Below are positions 46,326 to 58,226 of a stretch of 64,000 nt of DNA, one piece after another. This stretch comes from Orychophragmus violaceus (taxonomy: Eukaryota > Streptophyta > Magnoliopsida > Brassicales > Brassicaceae). The notes under the pieces are model-generated. The model saw nothing but the letters and a program-made list of their open reading frames with translations. It had not been told where the DNA came from and searched no databases. Every line of letters begins with the position of its first letter. Position 1 is the stretch's first letter. Location of the stretch: the NCBI GenBank assembly GCA_030180135.1, contig CM058235.1, positions 13,873,145-13,937,144 on the forward strand. The letters run 5' to 3'. Made by a program: the position numbers and the translations under genes.

Positions 46326-48999
46326 AATTATTCTTCAATATATTCAATGAAAAATTGAAACACAAAAATTATTGAAATTATCTTCAAAAGCATCATTTTA
46401 TTCCAGTTTCTAAGTTAGTTCTTTATCCTCTATCAATTTCTAGAATTTCTCAACCTAAGAAAAATATTTATAACATTTTATTTTTGAAAAGTAATTTCCA
46501 TAACTTCCAAAATAAAAGAAAGTGTAAACTTGATATATTAATTCAAATTTAACTTCAAACTAGAGTCTTACTCGTGCTTAGCAAGGTGTTTTTTTTTTTG
46601 TTTTGTTTCAAAATAAATAATTGTTTGATATTTTTGTCATTTATGCTTAGAAGAATTTTCCTTTTGATATATAGTAGTTAAATTATTACATTTTCTGTTT
46701 AATTTTAGATATCTAACGGAGCTGGGTTTTTTTTTGCTTTGTATTCTAATCAGTTTTAGACAACATTTGATTTGATTTTATTTATTTTTAAAAATTTGTT
46801 TTGAAACTAAACTTTATATATATAAAAACTCTATTGTTTTGTGTAGATTTTACATTTTAATGTTATAGTGTATATATTTGATTTGGTTTTTAATACTTTT
46901 TCTTATAGATTTATTTGGTTTTTCTGTTTTTGGTTTCAATTACTTACAAGTTGACCTTAACTCTAAATTGGGTTTTGTATCAAGTTTTATATCGGGTTTT
47001 ATATTTAAGACTTTAAATGTTATATTTTAATCACAAAATATTACTAAAACATAACACAATTTTTTTTTATTGTAGAACTAATAGTAATCTTTTTGGGCTA
47101 ATATTTGAACGGAATTAATATAAGTAAAATGTGAAGTCTATTCTATTCTTAACATGAATATTTTTGTTTATATTTCAAATTTTATTTATTTTTTAAATAT
47201 TTTCTTCTAATTCTATCAATTTATAATATTAGAAATTTATTAAATTTAGTGTAGTTTCGATTTTCAAATTTAAAGTTTAAATATTGACTTGATTTTATTA
47301 TTATTTCTTTGGATTACAGTGTGATTTTAATTAATTTTGAGTATTTTAAATATTATTGAGTTTAGATTTTAGTAAATTGCATTTTATCTATAATTTTAAA
47401 GTTAAGATATTAAACTTTATATTTGAATCAAAATATTTACCGAAGTATTCTAAAGAATAATGTTTAGTTTTTGTAGAATTAATCTTTTTATTTGGATTAT
47501 TATGTGAGATTGTATCAAGTAGTATATACCTAAAAAATATTAAACTAAGCATGAATATTTTTATATTTAAAATTTATATTTTAAAGTAAGCATGACTATT
47601 TTTTATTTATATTATCATTTATAATTTTCAATAATTATTTTATAATTTTTTAAATTTTTATAAAGTTTTTCAATAATATTGGATGATCGTTAAATTTTAC
47701 ATCCTCCACATGGTAAATGAGTTCTTAGGGACATGGGACATGGACCCAAGGATAAACACAACAAACACTTATCTTATTTATACAACGAAAGGACTTAGTC
47801 GGATGACGGAGTTAAGACATATTAGTTTGTGTAATGTGGGGTATAAAATAATCTCCAAGGTTTTTTTTAATGACTCAAGCGTTTTCTACCGAAACTAATC
47901 ATATCAGAAACACAACCATTCTTCATAGGGGGAAGGTTGGTTTCAGACAATATTCTTATTATACAAAAAATGTTCCATGCTTCCAGAAAATCCATCCTGT
48001 AAAAAAAAGTTCATGGAAACTAAAATGAATATAAGTAACTCATACGATCGGGCTGAATGAAAACTTTATTGAAAATCCACCTAGAAATATTGGTTTGCAC
48101 CACAATGGATGATGCGGTGTACTAATACAGTCAAATATAAGGTTCTCGCTAAAGGGAAACCACAAATTCGTATTACTCTAGAAATAGGAATCAAATAAAG
48201 AGATTCATTATCCCATTTTTTATGCATCTTACGTACAAAGGCACTAATAGTAAACATACAGAAAGAGAAAAGAGAAAAAATCATAATGGAAATAATGGTT
48301 GCAAGGCCGTGTCCTCCAATATCGTATTTATTATTTGCAAATGATAGATTTTTATTTGGAAATTGCTCATTGTGGACTTATTCGATTTTAAATGTAAAAG
48401 TAAACCCATTTTCTCCATTAGGAATAAGTGATATTTAGGAGGTAAGGAAATTAGTAATTTCTCACCCTTACGACCAAATAATAAAATCGAAAAATAAATC
48501 ATGGTATTAACTTTTAAGAAGTCTACTGATTAACTTGAAATATACTCAGAAGACTTCTAATAGAAGTCTAAAACAATGACTTCACAAAGATTATACTTTT
48601 CACCTACATCTTAAATTTTATTTATAAAATTTATAAAAACTAATTTTATCAAAAACAGTTTGAAAATTCAAAACACAATCAGTTATCATCTATGGAAAAT
48701 ATATTTTCATACAAAATAAGTCATTAAATAAACATGTCTAAATAGTAAATTTTAGGGACTAAATACGGGAGAAGTATGCCTTAGAAATATGTGGAGGATG
48801 TTTACTTTTTAAATTATAACTATAATGAAAATTTTCTAAAACTGAAAATACTTTTTTTTGAAAAGATACTCTACCATGGAAGTTCATAGGCAAAGTCTTC
48901 TTATGAAGTCCATTGAAAACGAATTTCTAACACAGAAATTTACCCCTTATATAAAGAACTGAGGGTAAGTGTTACATAACTTTTATTTTGGTGAAAAAG

Positions 49000-49053
<54 letters not shown>

Positions 49054-49073
49054 CTCTCACTCTCTCTCCTCTA
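45984..49073. repeat. Composite repeat D2, right part
   Basis: Matches D1 from about 25421 to 28455: end of the exon-like fragment (to 46100), TA repeat (about 46296-46323), H2 terminus (46560-46563), LINE fossil (47683-48390) and CT repeat (49004-49073). Differences are scattered substitutions and small indels, a few per cent by eye. Confidence 0.88.
47683..48390 (+). pseudogene. Fossil LINE reverse transcriptase inside D2
   Basis: Same fossil as at 27098-27800, with the matching MTELRHISLCNV and LLFANDRFLF stretches and stops. Shared decay shows it predates the duplication. Confidence 0.75.
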
Positions 49074-49573
49074 NNNNNNNNNNNNNNNNNNNNNNNNNNN
49101 NNNNNNNNNNNNNNNNNNNNNNNNNNNNNNNNNNNNNNNNNNNNNNNNNNNNNNNNNNNNNNNNNNNNNNNNNNNNNNNNNNNNNNNNNNNNNNNNNNNN
49201 NNNNNNNNNNNNNNNNNNNNNNNNNNNNNNNNNNNNNNNNNNNNNNNNNNNNNNNNNNNNNNNNNNNNNNNNNNNNNNNNNNNNNNNNNNNNNNNNNNNN
49301 NNNNNNNNNNNNNNNNNNNNNNNNNNNNNNNNNNNNNNNNNNNNNNNNNNNNNNNNNNNNNNNNNNNNNNNNNNNNNNNNNNNNNNNNNNNNNNNNNNNN
49401 NNNNNNNNNNNNNNNNNNNNNNNNNNNNNNNNNNNNNNNNNNNNNNNNNNNNNNNNNNNNNNNNNNNNNNNNNNNNNNNNNNNNNNNNNNNNNNNNNNNN
49501 NNNNNNNNNNNNNNNNNNNNNNNNNNNNNNNNNNNNNNNNNNNNNNNNNNNNNNNNNNNNNNNNNNNNNNNNN
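49074..49573. other. Assembly gap, 500 N
   Basis: Exactly 500 undetermined bases between a CT microsatellite and codon ~31 of the Copia-2 gag. If Copia-2 has a Copia-1-like 5' LTR (681 bp) and leader (about 1.27 kb), the true gap should be about 2 kb or more, so 500 is probably a placeholder. Confidence 0.9.
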
Positions 49574-52500
49574 TATCGGAACCTGAGAATAGTTCTCAGG
49601 CAGGAGAACAAGGAATATGTCTTTACAAGAGTTCTCCCCGAGAGGCCACGTTCCAATGCTCCGCAAACAGAAAAAAATGCTTGGGATAAGCATTCAGCGG
49701 ATGTCAAAGACGTTAATTGTCTAATGCTGGTGACTATGAACTATGAGCTGCAGAAGCAATATGAGAACGTGTTGTCACCCATTGAGATGATTAACATCCT
49801 GAAAGCTTTGTTTCAGGAGCAAGCTTGCACAGAGAGATACCAGACGGTTAAATCTCTCATGGATTGCAAGCTGGCTAAGGACAGTCCAGTAAGTCCTCAT
49901 GTCCTTAAAATGATGGGTTACATTGATAACCTGGGGAAGCTGGACTGTGTCGTTAGCTAGGAGCTAGCCACTGACATGATTCTGCAGTCTTTGTCGTCGT
50001 GTTTTGATCAGTTCATCATGAACTACAATATGCAAAACATGACTAAGACATTGACTGAATTGCACGGTATGCTGAAGACAACATAACCAAATCTCAAGAA
50101 GGCCACTCCCAATGTCCTGATGGTACAAGGGGGTAAAAGGTTTAAGAAACCAAAGAAGGGTAAGGCTAAGGCCCAGGTTGTCCAGGCTGAAAGTCAGGAC
50201 AAGCCCAAGTCGAAGCCCAAATCCGGGCCTTCTCCTGAGGATAAGTGCAACTACTGCAAGCAGTTGGGGCATTGGAAGAAAGACTGCAAGAAGTTCATGG
50301 AAGATTACAAGAAGCTGAAGAAGACGTATGATGCGTCTGACTCATGTATTTATGTTATCGAACTTAATGTTATGTCTTCTAGTTCTACTTCGTGGGTATT
50401 GGATACCGGCTGTGGTGCTCACATTTGTACTGATGTGCAGGCACTAAGAAACAATAGAACGCTGAAGAAAGGACAAGTGGAGCTACGGGTCGGGAATGGA
50501 GCTAAGGTTGCTGCACTGGCCGTAGGCACCTACGAGTTGTCCTTACCGTCGGGCATGGTTTTAATTTTAAATAATTGCTACTTTGTACCTGCGATAAGCA
50601 GAAACATAATTTCAGTTTCCGTTTTGGATTTGGAAGGTTTTGATTTTGCTGTTAAGAATAAAGTTTGTTCTTTTAATCGTGATGGTACTTATTATGGTAG
50701 CGCCCCATTAGATAATGGGTTATATGTTTTAAACCAAGAAACGTCTGTCTTTAACATAAATACAGAGCGGTTTAAGTCCAACGACAAAAACCCGACTTTC
50801 TTATAGCATTGTCGTTTGGGCCATATCAATGAGAAACGCATCCAAAGATTCCATCGAAATGGGCTTCTGGGCTCATTTGATTTTGAATCATGTGAGAAAT
50901 GCGAATCTTGTTTGATAGGCAAGATTGCTAGAGCCCCTTTCAACAAACCAAATGAAAGGGCCAATGACTTATTGGGCCTTGTTCATACTGATGTATGTGG
51001 GCCGATGAGTACTATTGCCAGAGGAAATTACAAGTACTTCATTATCTTCACTGATGATTTCAGTAGGTATGGCTATGTCTATTTGATGAGACACAAGTCG
51101 GAATCCTTTGATAGATTCAAGGAATTCAAGAATGAAGTACATAATCAACTTGGCAAAAGTACAAAGTTCTGCGATCGGATCGCGGAGGAGAATACTTGAG
51201 TCAAGAATTCAGCGACTATCTGAGCGAGTGTGGAATTATTTCACAACTCACTCCTCCTGGAACACCCCAATGGAATGGAGTGTCAGAGAGGAGGAATCGA
51301 ACCTTATTGGATATGGTTCGGTCTATGATGAGTCATTCAAATCTTCCATTATCCTTTTGGGGATACGCTCTAGAAACGTCTGCGTTTACACTGAATAGTA
51401 GTGCTGGGAATCGGGTCAACCCGCGACCCGCGAACCCGACCCGCGGCGGGTTAAGTAAAATTTTGATCCGTTAAAATCCGACCCGCCAAACCCGCGGACT
51501 CAAAATCTTCGCCCGCACCCGCCCCGCTTAATTTTGCGGGTACCCGCGGGTAACCCGCAAATATTAAAATATTAATTATTTTTTTATTATATATATATTT
51601 TAAATAAAAATAAAATTTATTAATAAAATTTTAATATTAAAAACATAAATTTATAAATTTTATTTAAAAAACTAAATTTTTTTAATAAATTTTTTTTTTT
51701 TTTTTTAAATTTAAACACTAAAATTCATAAATATTAATAAAATATTAAATTTAAATTTAAAAAATTAAAATTTGCGGATACCCGCGAACCCGCATTTTAA
51801 AATTTTCCAACCCGCACCCGCCCCGCCTAAAAAATTTTCAACCCGCATCCGACCCGCAAAGTAAAAAAAAATAAAAAATCGACCCGCACCCGCCCCGCGA
51901 CGGGTCTAGCGGGGCGGGACCCGCGGGTTTTGATTCAAATTCCCAGCTCTACTGAATAGGGTACCGTCTAAATCAGTGGAAAAGACACCACATGAACTGT
52001 GGACTGGGAATGTTCCTAGTTTGTCTTTCCTGAGGATTTGGGGTTGTGAGGCTTATGTCAAACGATTAATCTCTGACAAGCTTGCACCCAAATCAGTACT
52101 TCGTTGGTTATTCTAAGGAAACCAAGGCATACTACTTTTACAACCAATCTGAGAACAAAGTATTTGTTGCTCGGGACTGTTCTTTTCTTGAGAGGGAGTT
52201 TCTCTCTAAGAAAAACAGTGGGAGTAAAGTACATCTTGAAGAAATTCAAGATACACAGGAGGCTGCTCAACCTGCTAAGGAAGAGCAGCAGCTGGATCCA
52301 CAGAGTCCTGTGGAACCGGCGCCTGTGGAGCCTGAAGTTTGCAGATCCGGAAGGATCCGTCACGAACCCGAGAGATACTATGGATTTCTCGTGACCAATT
52401 CAAATGATCTGATGATCATTGATAGTGACGAACCAGCGACCTTCGCGGAAGCAATGATGGACCCAGACTCCGAAAAATGGCTTGGAGCCTCTAAATCCGA

Positions 52501-53110
52501 AATGGGATCCATGTCAGAAAACCAAGTTTGGACCTTGGTCGATTTACCTAATGGTGCAAAAGCCATTGAGTGTAAATGGATCTTCAAGAAGAAGATTGAC
52601 GTGGATGGCAATGTACAGATTTACAAAGCGAGGTTGGTTGCTAAAGGTTTCAAGCAAATTCATGGTATTGACTATGATGAAACCTATTCCCCAGTCGCAA
52701 TGCTTAAATCCATTCGGATTTTTCTAGCGATTGCTGCTCATTATGACTATGAGATTTGGCAAATGGATGTCAAAACCGCATTCCTGAATGGTATTCTGGA
52801 AGAAGATGTGTATATGACACAGCCTGAAGGTTTTGTCGATCCTGAGAACGTTGGGAAGGTATGCAAGCTTCATAAATCCATTTATGGATTGAAGCAAGCA
52901 TCACAGAGTTGGAATCTTCGTTTTGATGAAGCAGTAAAATAATTTGGTTTCATCAAGAACGAAGAAGAACCATGTGTATACAAGAAGACTAGTGGGAGCA
53001 AAATTGCGTTTCTTGTACTATATGTCGATGACATACTCCTCCTCGGTAATGACGTTCCGTTGCTTCAGTCTATTAAGACTTGGCTCGGAAGTTGTTTTTC
53101 CATGAAAGAA
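49574..53110 (+). mobile_element. Copia-2: second copy of the Copia-1 family, truncated and nested
   Basis: Plus-strand gag-pol remnant closely matching Copia-1. The 5' LTR, leader and first ~30 gag codons lie in the gap; after the reverse transcriptase (YVDDILLLGND, about 53020-53050) an Athila-like LTR begins at 53111, so RNase H and the 3' LTR, if present, lie beyond the window. A hAT-like MITE sits within the integrase. Confidence 0.9.
49574..53110 (+). pseudogene. Copia-2 gag-pol, multiply disrupted
   Basis: Domains in order: gag (from YRNLRIVLRQEN), CCHC knuckle CNYCKQLGHWKKDC (about 50248), protease DTG (about 50402), pre-integrase HCRLGHINEKRI (about 50810), integrase HTDVCGPM (about 50984) and SERRNRTLLDM (about 51285), RT DVKTAFLNG (about 52770) and YVDD. 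Breaks seen: CAG-to-TAG at about 49957, a TAA near 50084, TGG-to-TAG before HCRLGH, a frameshift near 51165, the MITE at 51399-51951, a small deletion near 52095 and a TAA at about 52940. The number of breaks makes it older than Copia-1. Confidence 0.9.
51399..51951. mobile_element. hAT-like MITE with ACCCGC-rich ends inside Copia-2
   Basis: 553 bp with inverted ends TAGTGCTGGGAAT and ATTCCCAGCTCTA, flanked by the perfect 8-bp duplication CTGAATAG (51391-51398, 51952-51959). Outer zones are CG-rich (GACCCGCGAACCCG-type units), the centre is extremely AT-rich. Same architecture and size as 21311-21866, but a different terminal repeat unit. Confidence 0.88.
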
Positions 53111-54305
53111 TGATAGGGATCATGTTTTAATCCTATATCTAACTGCAAGTGCACAGTTCGGTAGATGCAGTATATAGGGTATCGAATCCACAGAGACTCT
53201 GGTATTCAATAGCTCAAGAACAGGAATTTAACTAGGAAGAAAGCAATGTGATAATATTGAAAGCAATGCGAGAAAGTAAACAGGAAGCAGAGATTAATTG
53301 GTTGTGAAAGCAAGTTATTAAGAGCGCTAAGTCTAGGGCGTTCTCAGTAAATCAGACAAGAATACAGTTCATTCAGCAAGGATCTAATTAAGCACAGTTC
53401 TAGAACTCAAAACACAGATATATAATTAACCAAATTCCTTTGCGATAATTCTCTAAGTCTAAGTGCAGCAAACCAAACTTCCGTTTGCGAGAACTAACAG
53501 ATTAAACTAGCATTAATTCCAAGTTTGATATGTTCACAATTATCCTAAACCAAACTTTCGTCTGCGAGAAGTTTAATTGCTCAACCTAAATAGTTCAGAT
53601 TCCTAAACCACACTTCCGTGTCGTATTTAGCAACCTAAGATCTAGATTCTAATTGATCAGGTTAGAACTAGCTTTAAGCACAATTTAGATTGAAGAACAT
53701 ATATAGTTATGAATCCTTAACTGAATTAAACAAGTCTAGCAAGTCATGAAATCCTATGTGAGAAACCCTAAACCTAACAAGAAATCTACACAGACATAGA
53801 TAATGAAAACATAATCATATGAAGAATAAATTGCATAAAAGATAAAGAATTAAAGGGGTTCGAAATCTTCTCCAAATACAGATGAAGTAATAGGTTCAGA
53901 TCAGCCCCAAAAGCTCTAAAAATCCTCTGCTCTTAATTATGAATGCCTCAGTAAATAAAACACCAAAAACTTAAATATATAGGTCTAATATCGGCCAGGG
54001 GATTCTTTGTAAATATCAGGAACTTCTGGATCAGAGTGCAATATCTTGACTCTTCATAAACCGCCGAATTTGGCTCATCTCGCTGGTGCAACGATTGGTG
54101 CATGGGTGCAACGATCGACGCATTTCTCTGTTTCGGACAGTGAACTCTATCTCTCGGCCAATCACTCCAAAAATCTCCAAAAGTGCCATAATCACCAAAT
54201 ATGCTCCAAACCTGATTATACCTGTAAAAGACTCTAAAAGAACACAAAAGACACTAAAACACACTTATATCATGGTATAAAACTAGTAAAAACCATGATA
54301 TATCA
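53111..54305 (-). repeat. 3' LTR of the Athila-like element
   Basis: Plus strand starts TGATAGGGATCATG and ends CATGATATATCA (TG...CA). The preceding five bases AAGAA should be the target duplication, but the other side is off-window. A motif pair (TGCAACGATTGGTGCA at 54087, TGCAACGATCGACGCA at 54107) lies inside. Confidence 0.85.
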
Positions 54306-54317
54306 ACTCCCCCACAC
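54306..54317 (-). other. Polypurine tract of the Athila-like element
   Basis: Minus strand AGTGTGGGGGAGT directly abuts the LTR. A similar AGTGTGGGGGAGG occurs at about 62540-62553 within the internal region. Confidence 0.75.
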
Positions 54318-54892
54318 TTAGCCTTTGCTTGCCCTCAAGCAAAACAGGGAACTAAAGCTTGGTGAAGAGGTTTGAAAACTCTTCGGAAACTCATTTCATC
54401 TTAGAAGCTACAATACTCAGATTCCCCTTAGTAAACCATTGAAAGAATCAATCACAGGATATCAAGACCAAGATGTACTTCCCCCACACTTAGCAACTGT
54501 CCTAGGTAAACTCCACAATCACATTCAAGCATTCAAATTCTCCCTACTGACTTCTGCAAGTATTTAAGTGCGGTCTCACCTAAGGAGTATCGATCAAAGG
54601 CACATGGATTCTTACTTAATCAGCTCTAGACCACCATACTATCTTTCTCTAGTCCCTTTCTTCTCTTTTTCCTTCCTTAACAACTGATTTTTCCCACATT
54701 GCGTATCATTTTTTTTTTATCAGTGTTCTTCCCGTTATGGGGTGTACTTTGGACACATTCCATGGATCGCACAGGAGATAATAGGGGTCTCTACCACTCC
54801 CGTGACCACTTCGGAGTTACCAACTCATCCTCAGTTTATTATCTTTTTTTTTTTTTTACTTTAGAGAAGGGGAGAAGGGAACTAAATAGGAC
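54318..54892 (-). other. Athila-like internal region left of Copia-3
   Basis: Non-coding as far as I can see. It continues at 62198 across the ATGTT duplication created by Copia-3. Confidence 0.65.
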
Positions 54893-54897
54893 ATGTT

Positions 54898-55535
54898 TGT
54901 TGGAATTGTGTCCAGTAATCTCGGTACTGTCTCTAGAAAGTAAGAGTATGTCAATGATCAGACATAAGTCATACAATGCTGGGGGTCATGATGGCTTGCT
55001 AGAGTCCGCTCATGATCTATAAGTCTTGGACTTATTGCCTTTATTGTATGATCCCATATGGGTCACACGCCTAAGCTAACAGGAAAATGTGTAGGAACGG
55101 CTTAGCAGAAGTACGGTAAAAGTGCTAGGCATTTACTGTACTAAGAGAGACTAAAGGGCCTGATTAAATCCATGGGATTTAATTAGAACTGAGAATTGGG
55201 CCCAAAAGCCCATGAGAACTAAAGGGAGTTTTAATGAATAAAACTTGACCTAAAAGCTCTCTAATTTTCTAAGCCTCCTGCGCCAGCCTCCTCTCTCTCT
55301 GCGCCTCCTCTCTTGTGGTCTAGCAGCCTTGTTCCTGACGGTGTGCGTGTGTGAGCCTTTGGAGGATCCATCCCTTGGTGGTTCTGCTGATCTCTGACCT
55401 GTTCATCAATTCCGCTGCAAACAAACAGGTAAAAGGTGAGATCATATGTTTCTAAATAAGAACACCTAGATCTAATGCATGTTTAGTAGGTTCAACTAAT
55501 CTGAGAATTGAACCAAGAGTCTAAACTTTCCTACA
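54898..55535 (+). repeat. 5' LTR of Copia-3
   Basis: 638 bp, starts TGTTGGAATTGTG, ends TTTCCTACA. Indistinguishable by eye from 61555-62192. Confidence 0.95.
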
Positions 55536-55536
55536 G

Positions 55537-55548
55537 TGGTATCAGAGC
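55537..55548 (+). other. Primer-binding site of Copia-3
   Basis: TGGTATCAGAGC, one base after the 5' LTR, complementary to initiator tRNA(Met); identical to the Copia-1 site. Confidence 0.92.
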
Positions 55549-57236
55549 CATTGGTTCTTAGGTTTTCTTGTTTTAGATTCATTGTTTAGGTTGTTTAAAT
55601 CTGTTTAGATGTGTTTTGAATCCATTACTGATAAGAAAAACACATAAGAAACTGAATTAAATCCTAAACAAACAATTGAATCACAAAACCGAGCTATATG
55701 ACTCGGGTTTTGTTGATTGGCCAAGGATGATCAACCGGCTTGGCTGGTTAGAGATCACGGCCGAGAAACCGGGCGGGCGAAGGTGGACGGTCGGAGAGTT
55801 GGCCGGTCGGATGGAGAGAGCGGGTCGGACGCGCGATGGTCGGATCGGATCGGTTCATACGATCGCGATCGATCGTCGCGTCACGACCGATCACTCGTCC
55901 CGATCGCGTCCCAGCCGAGCGTCCATCCGGTCGCGTGCGTCCGTCCGGTGAGCCGTCCCTGTCCCGTCCGTCCGTCCGGTTGGTTTCGTCCCGACCGTCC
56001 CCGATCTCGGATCGAACGGCTCGCGGCTGAGCGGCTGGAAATTAGGTCACGTCCAACTCGGTTTGGTTCGTGACTAATTCGGTTCGGTTCAAGGCTCGGT
56101 TTAAGATTTTAATTAAAATTGATACGTTCTGGTTTAATAAACAGATTTTAATAATTTTATTAAAGTCTGGTTAAACCAGAATTAGAAATCCAATGTCGAA
56201 AGAATTATTGGATTTAGTGCCTAAACCAGGATTTCTAATTTGATTTGGTTGGACCAAATAAATTGAGAAAATCCGGTTTAGTAAATAACCGGTTGACAAT
56301 TGTGGTCATCGTAGTAATTGAAACTTGGTTAGACCAGTTTTAATGAACCAGACCGGTTATGTCAATTAATTGGACAATTGGGTCATGTCTTGGACATGGA
56401 CCAATTCTTGGGCCTCGGGCCAAGAAGTTAAAACAATTGGGCCATTAATTGAGTCATTCTTCAGATTTAAATTTAAAACTTATTTTATAAAATAAAATTA
56501 TGAAATTCGATTTTAAATTTTATAAAGTTCCGAAATTTCGAAATTAGAAAGTTTCCAAAATTAGAAGTTTCTGAATTTGCGGGTTTTGGATTTTTAAAGA
56601 AGTTTCTAAAGTTAGAAAGTTTCCGGTTTTAGAAAGTTTCCAATTTTAGAAAGTTTCCAAAAATAGTAGGTTTCCATAAATAGAAAGTTTCCCGAAATAG
56701 TAATTTTCTATTTTGGGAATGATTTTAATAAACCTACAAACCTCAAATAATATCAAGCGTTGGATGTCTTGTCCGGGCTATGTCAGCTGTCAAAGCCCAT
56801 TCAATTGCATTCATGGCCTTACAGTGTGAGGATGTCTGCTTTTGCGTGGGTAAGACGGTTTGTGATTCATAAATGTCATTGGGAGTCCCAGACATTAATG
56901 ATTACATGACTGTATAGTCCGGTTTTCTTGACTAGGCCATCGGGAGTCCCGGGCCTTGAGACATCAGAGTGGATTGGGCCTCGGGCCCAGATTCACAACC
57001 AAGAGTTATATCACGGATATAATTAGCCGATATAGGGCTTACCGATATAAGCTAAGGTTGGGTGACGGCCAGTGGCCCACTTTGATCTTAGTTATATGTG
57101 GATCTTGGAATCATTATATTCTATTGAGGGTAACTTAGGTTATTGAATATAATGCATGATTAATCATATTATACTTTAATACGAGATTAATCATTTTGAA
57201 CATATAACTAAAATCCTTTTATCTTATATTTCAGTT
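55549..57236 (+). other. Long leader of Copia-3
   Basis: About 1.7 kb without supported coding. 55740-56040 is unusually GC-rich and dense in CGATC/CCGTCC-type words. 56527-56720 is a degenerate tandem repeat of AGAAAGTTTCCAAAA units. Arg/Ser-rich open frames over the GC-rich part are compositional. Confidence 0.7.
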
Positions 57237-58226
57237 ATGACTAGCACAAACAATCAAAACACTTTCTCGATCCGATCTATCCTTGAGATGGATAAGCTGA
57301 ACGGATCAAATTTCTTGACTTGGTCGCGGAACCTGAGGCTAGTCCTCAGACAGGAGAGAAAGGACTATGTTCTTGAGAGAGCTCTCCCCGTAAGGATCGG
57401 GTCCAATGCCTCCCATGCAGTATATAATGCTTGGAATAAGCATTATAATGATACGGTAGATGTGCGTGGTCTGATATTGGCTACCATGGACTCAGACTTG
57501 CGGGAGCAATATGAGAACATGGAGTCGCCAATAGAGATGATCAGCAGCCTGAAATTGAAATTTCAGGAGCAGATAAGAGTGGAGAGATACCAGTTGGTTA
57601 AATCTCTCACTAGCTGCAAGCTACCAAATGATAATCCCGTGAGTCCTCATGTCAGTAAAATGATAGGTTATATTGATAACCTGAGGAAACTGGATTATCC
57701 AGTTAGCCAAGAATTGGCAACTGAGATCATTCTGCAGTCACTACCGTCAAGCTATGATAAGTTCAGAAGGAACTATATCAAGAAAGGCTTAACGAAGACG
57801 TTGACTGAACTGCATGATATGCTCAAAACGGTTGAGCCAAACGTGAAGGGTAGGTTTATTAAACCTAGTATTGACAAGGGTGAAGACAAAGTTGTCCAGA
57901 TTATGAATCATGGCAAGCGTGTGTCTTCCGAGCCCAAGTCAGATACCTCTTACGTTGGTAAGTGCTGCTACTGTAAAGAGACAGGGCATTGGAAGAGAGA
58001 TTGCATAAAATTCATGGAAGACGATGAGGAGTTGAAGTTAATGTATGAGACTACTTCCTCAGGTATTCATGTTATTACTTCAAGTTCTACCTTGCAGGTA
58101 TTGGATACTGGTTGTGGCACTGATATTTGTTGTAATATGCAGAGCCTAAGCAACAGTAGAACATTGAAGGAAGGGCAAGTGGAACTGCATGTCTGGAAGG
58201 AGCTATGGATGCTGCCTCAGTCATAG
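57237..58226 (+). CDS. Copia-3 Gag with zinc knuckle
   Basis: Open frame of 329 codons. It begins MTSTNNQNTFSIRSILEMDK, continues with the copia gag fold (UBN2-like; NGSNFLTWSRNLRLVLRQE), has a CCHC knuckle CCYCKETGHWKRDC near residue 243 and reaches the protease start VLDTGCGTDIC near 287. After that a frame change gives an unrelated tail (LHVWKELWMLPQS). Intact gag with dead pol suggests selection or recency for packaging function. Gag forms the particle that packages element RNA. The N-terminus closely parallels Copia-1 gag. Confidence 0.9.
   Translation: MTSTNNQNTFSIRSILEMDKLNGSNFLTWSRNLRLVLRQERKDYVLERALPVRIGSNASHAVYNAWNKHYNDTVDVRGLILATMDSDLREQYENMESPIEMISSLKLKFQEQIRVERYQLVKSLTSCKLPNDNPVSPHVSKMIGYIDNLRKLDYPVSQELATEIILQSLPSSYDKFRRNYIKKGLTKTLTELHDMLKTVEPNVKGRFIKPSIDKGEDKVVQIMNHGKRVSSEPKSDTSYVGKCCYCKETGHWKRDCIKFMEDDEELKLMYETTSSGIHVITSSSTLQVLDTGCGTDICCNMQSLSNSRTLKEGQVELHVWKELWMLPQS

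Noticed and set aside
48969..49707. Long open frames spanning the N gap
   Set aside because: They are created by undetermined bases and the CT repeat.
55676..56073. Arg/Ser-rich open frames in the Copia-3 leader
   Set aside because: They follow the GC-rich composition, lack domains and precede the real gag start.
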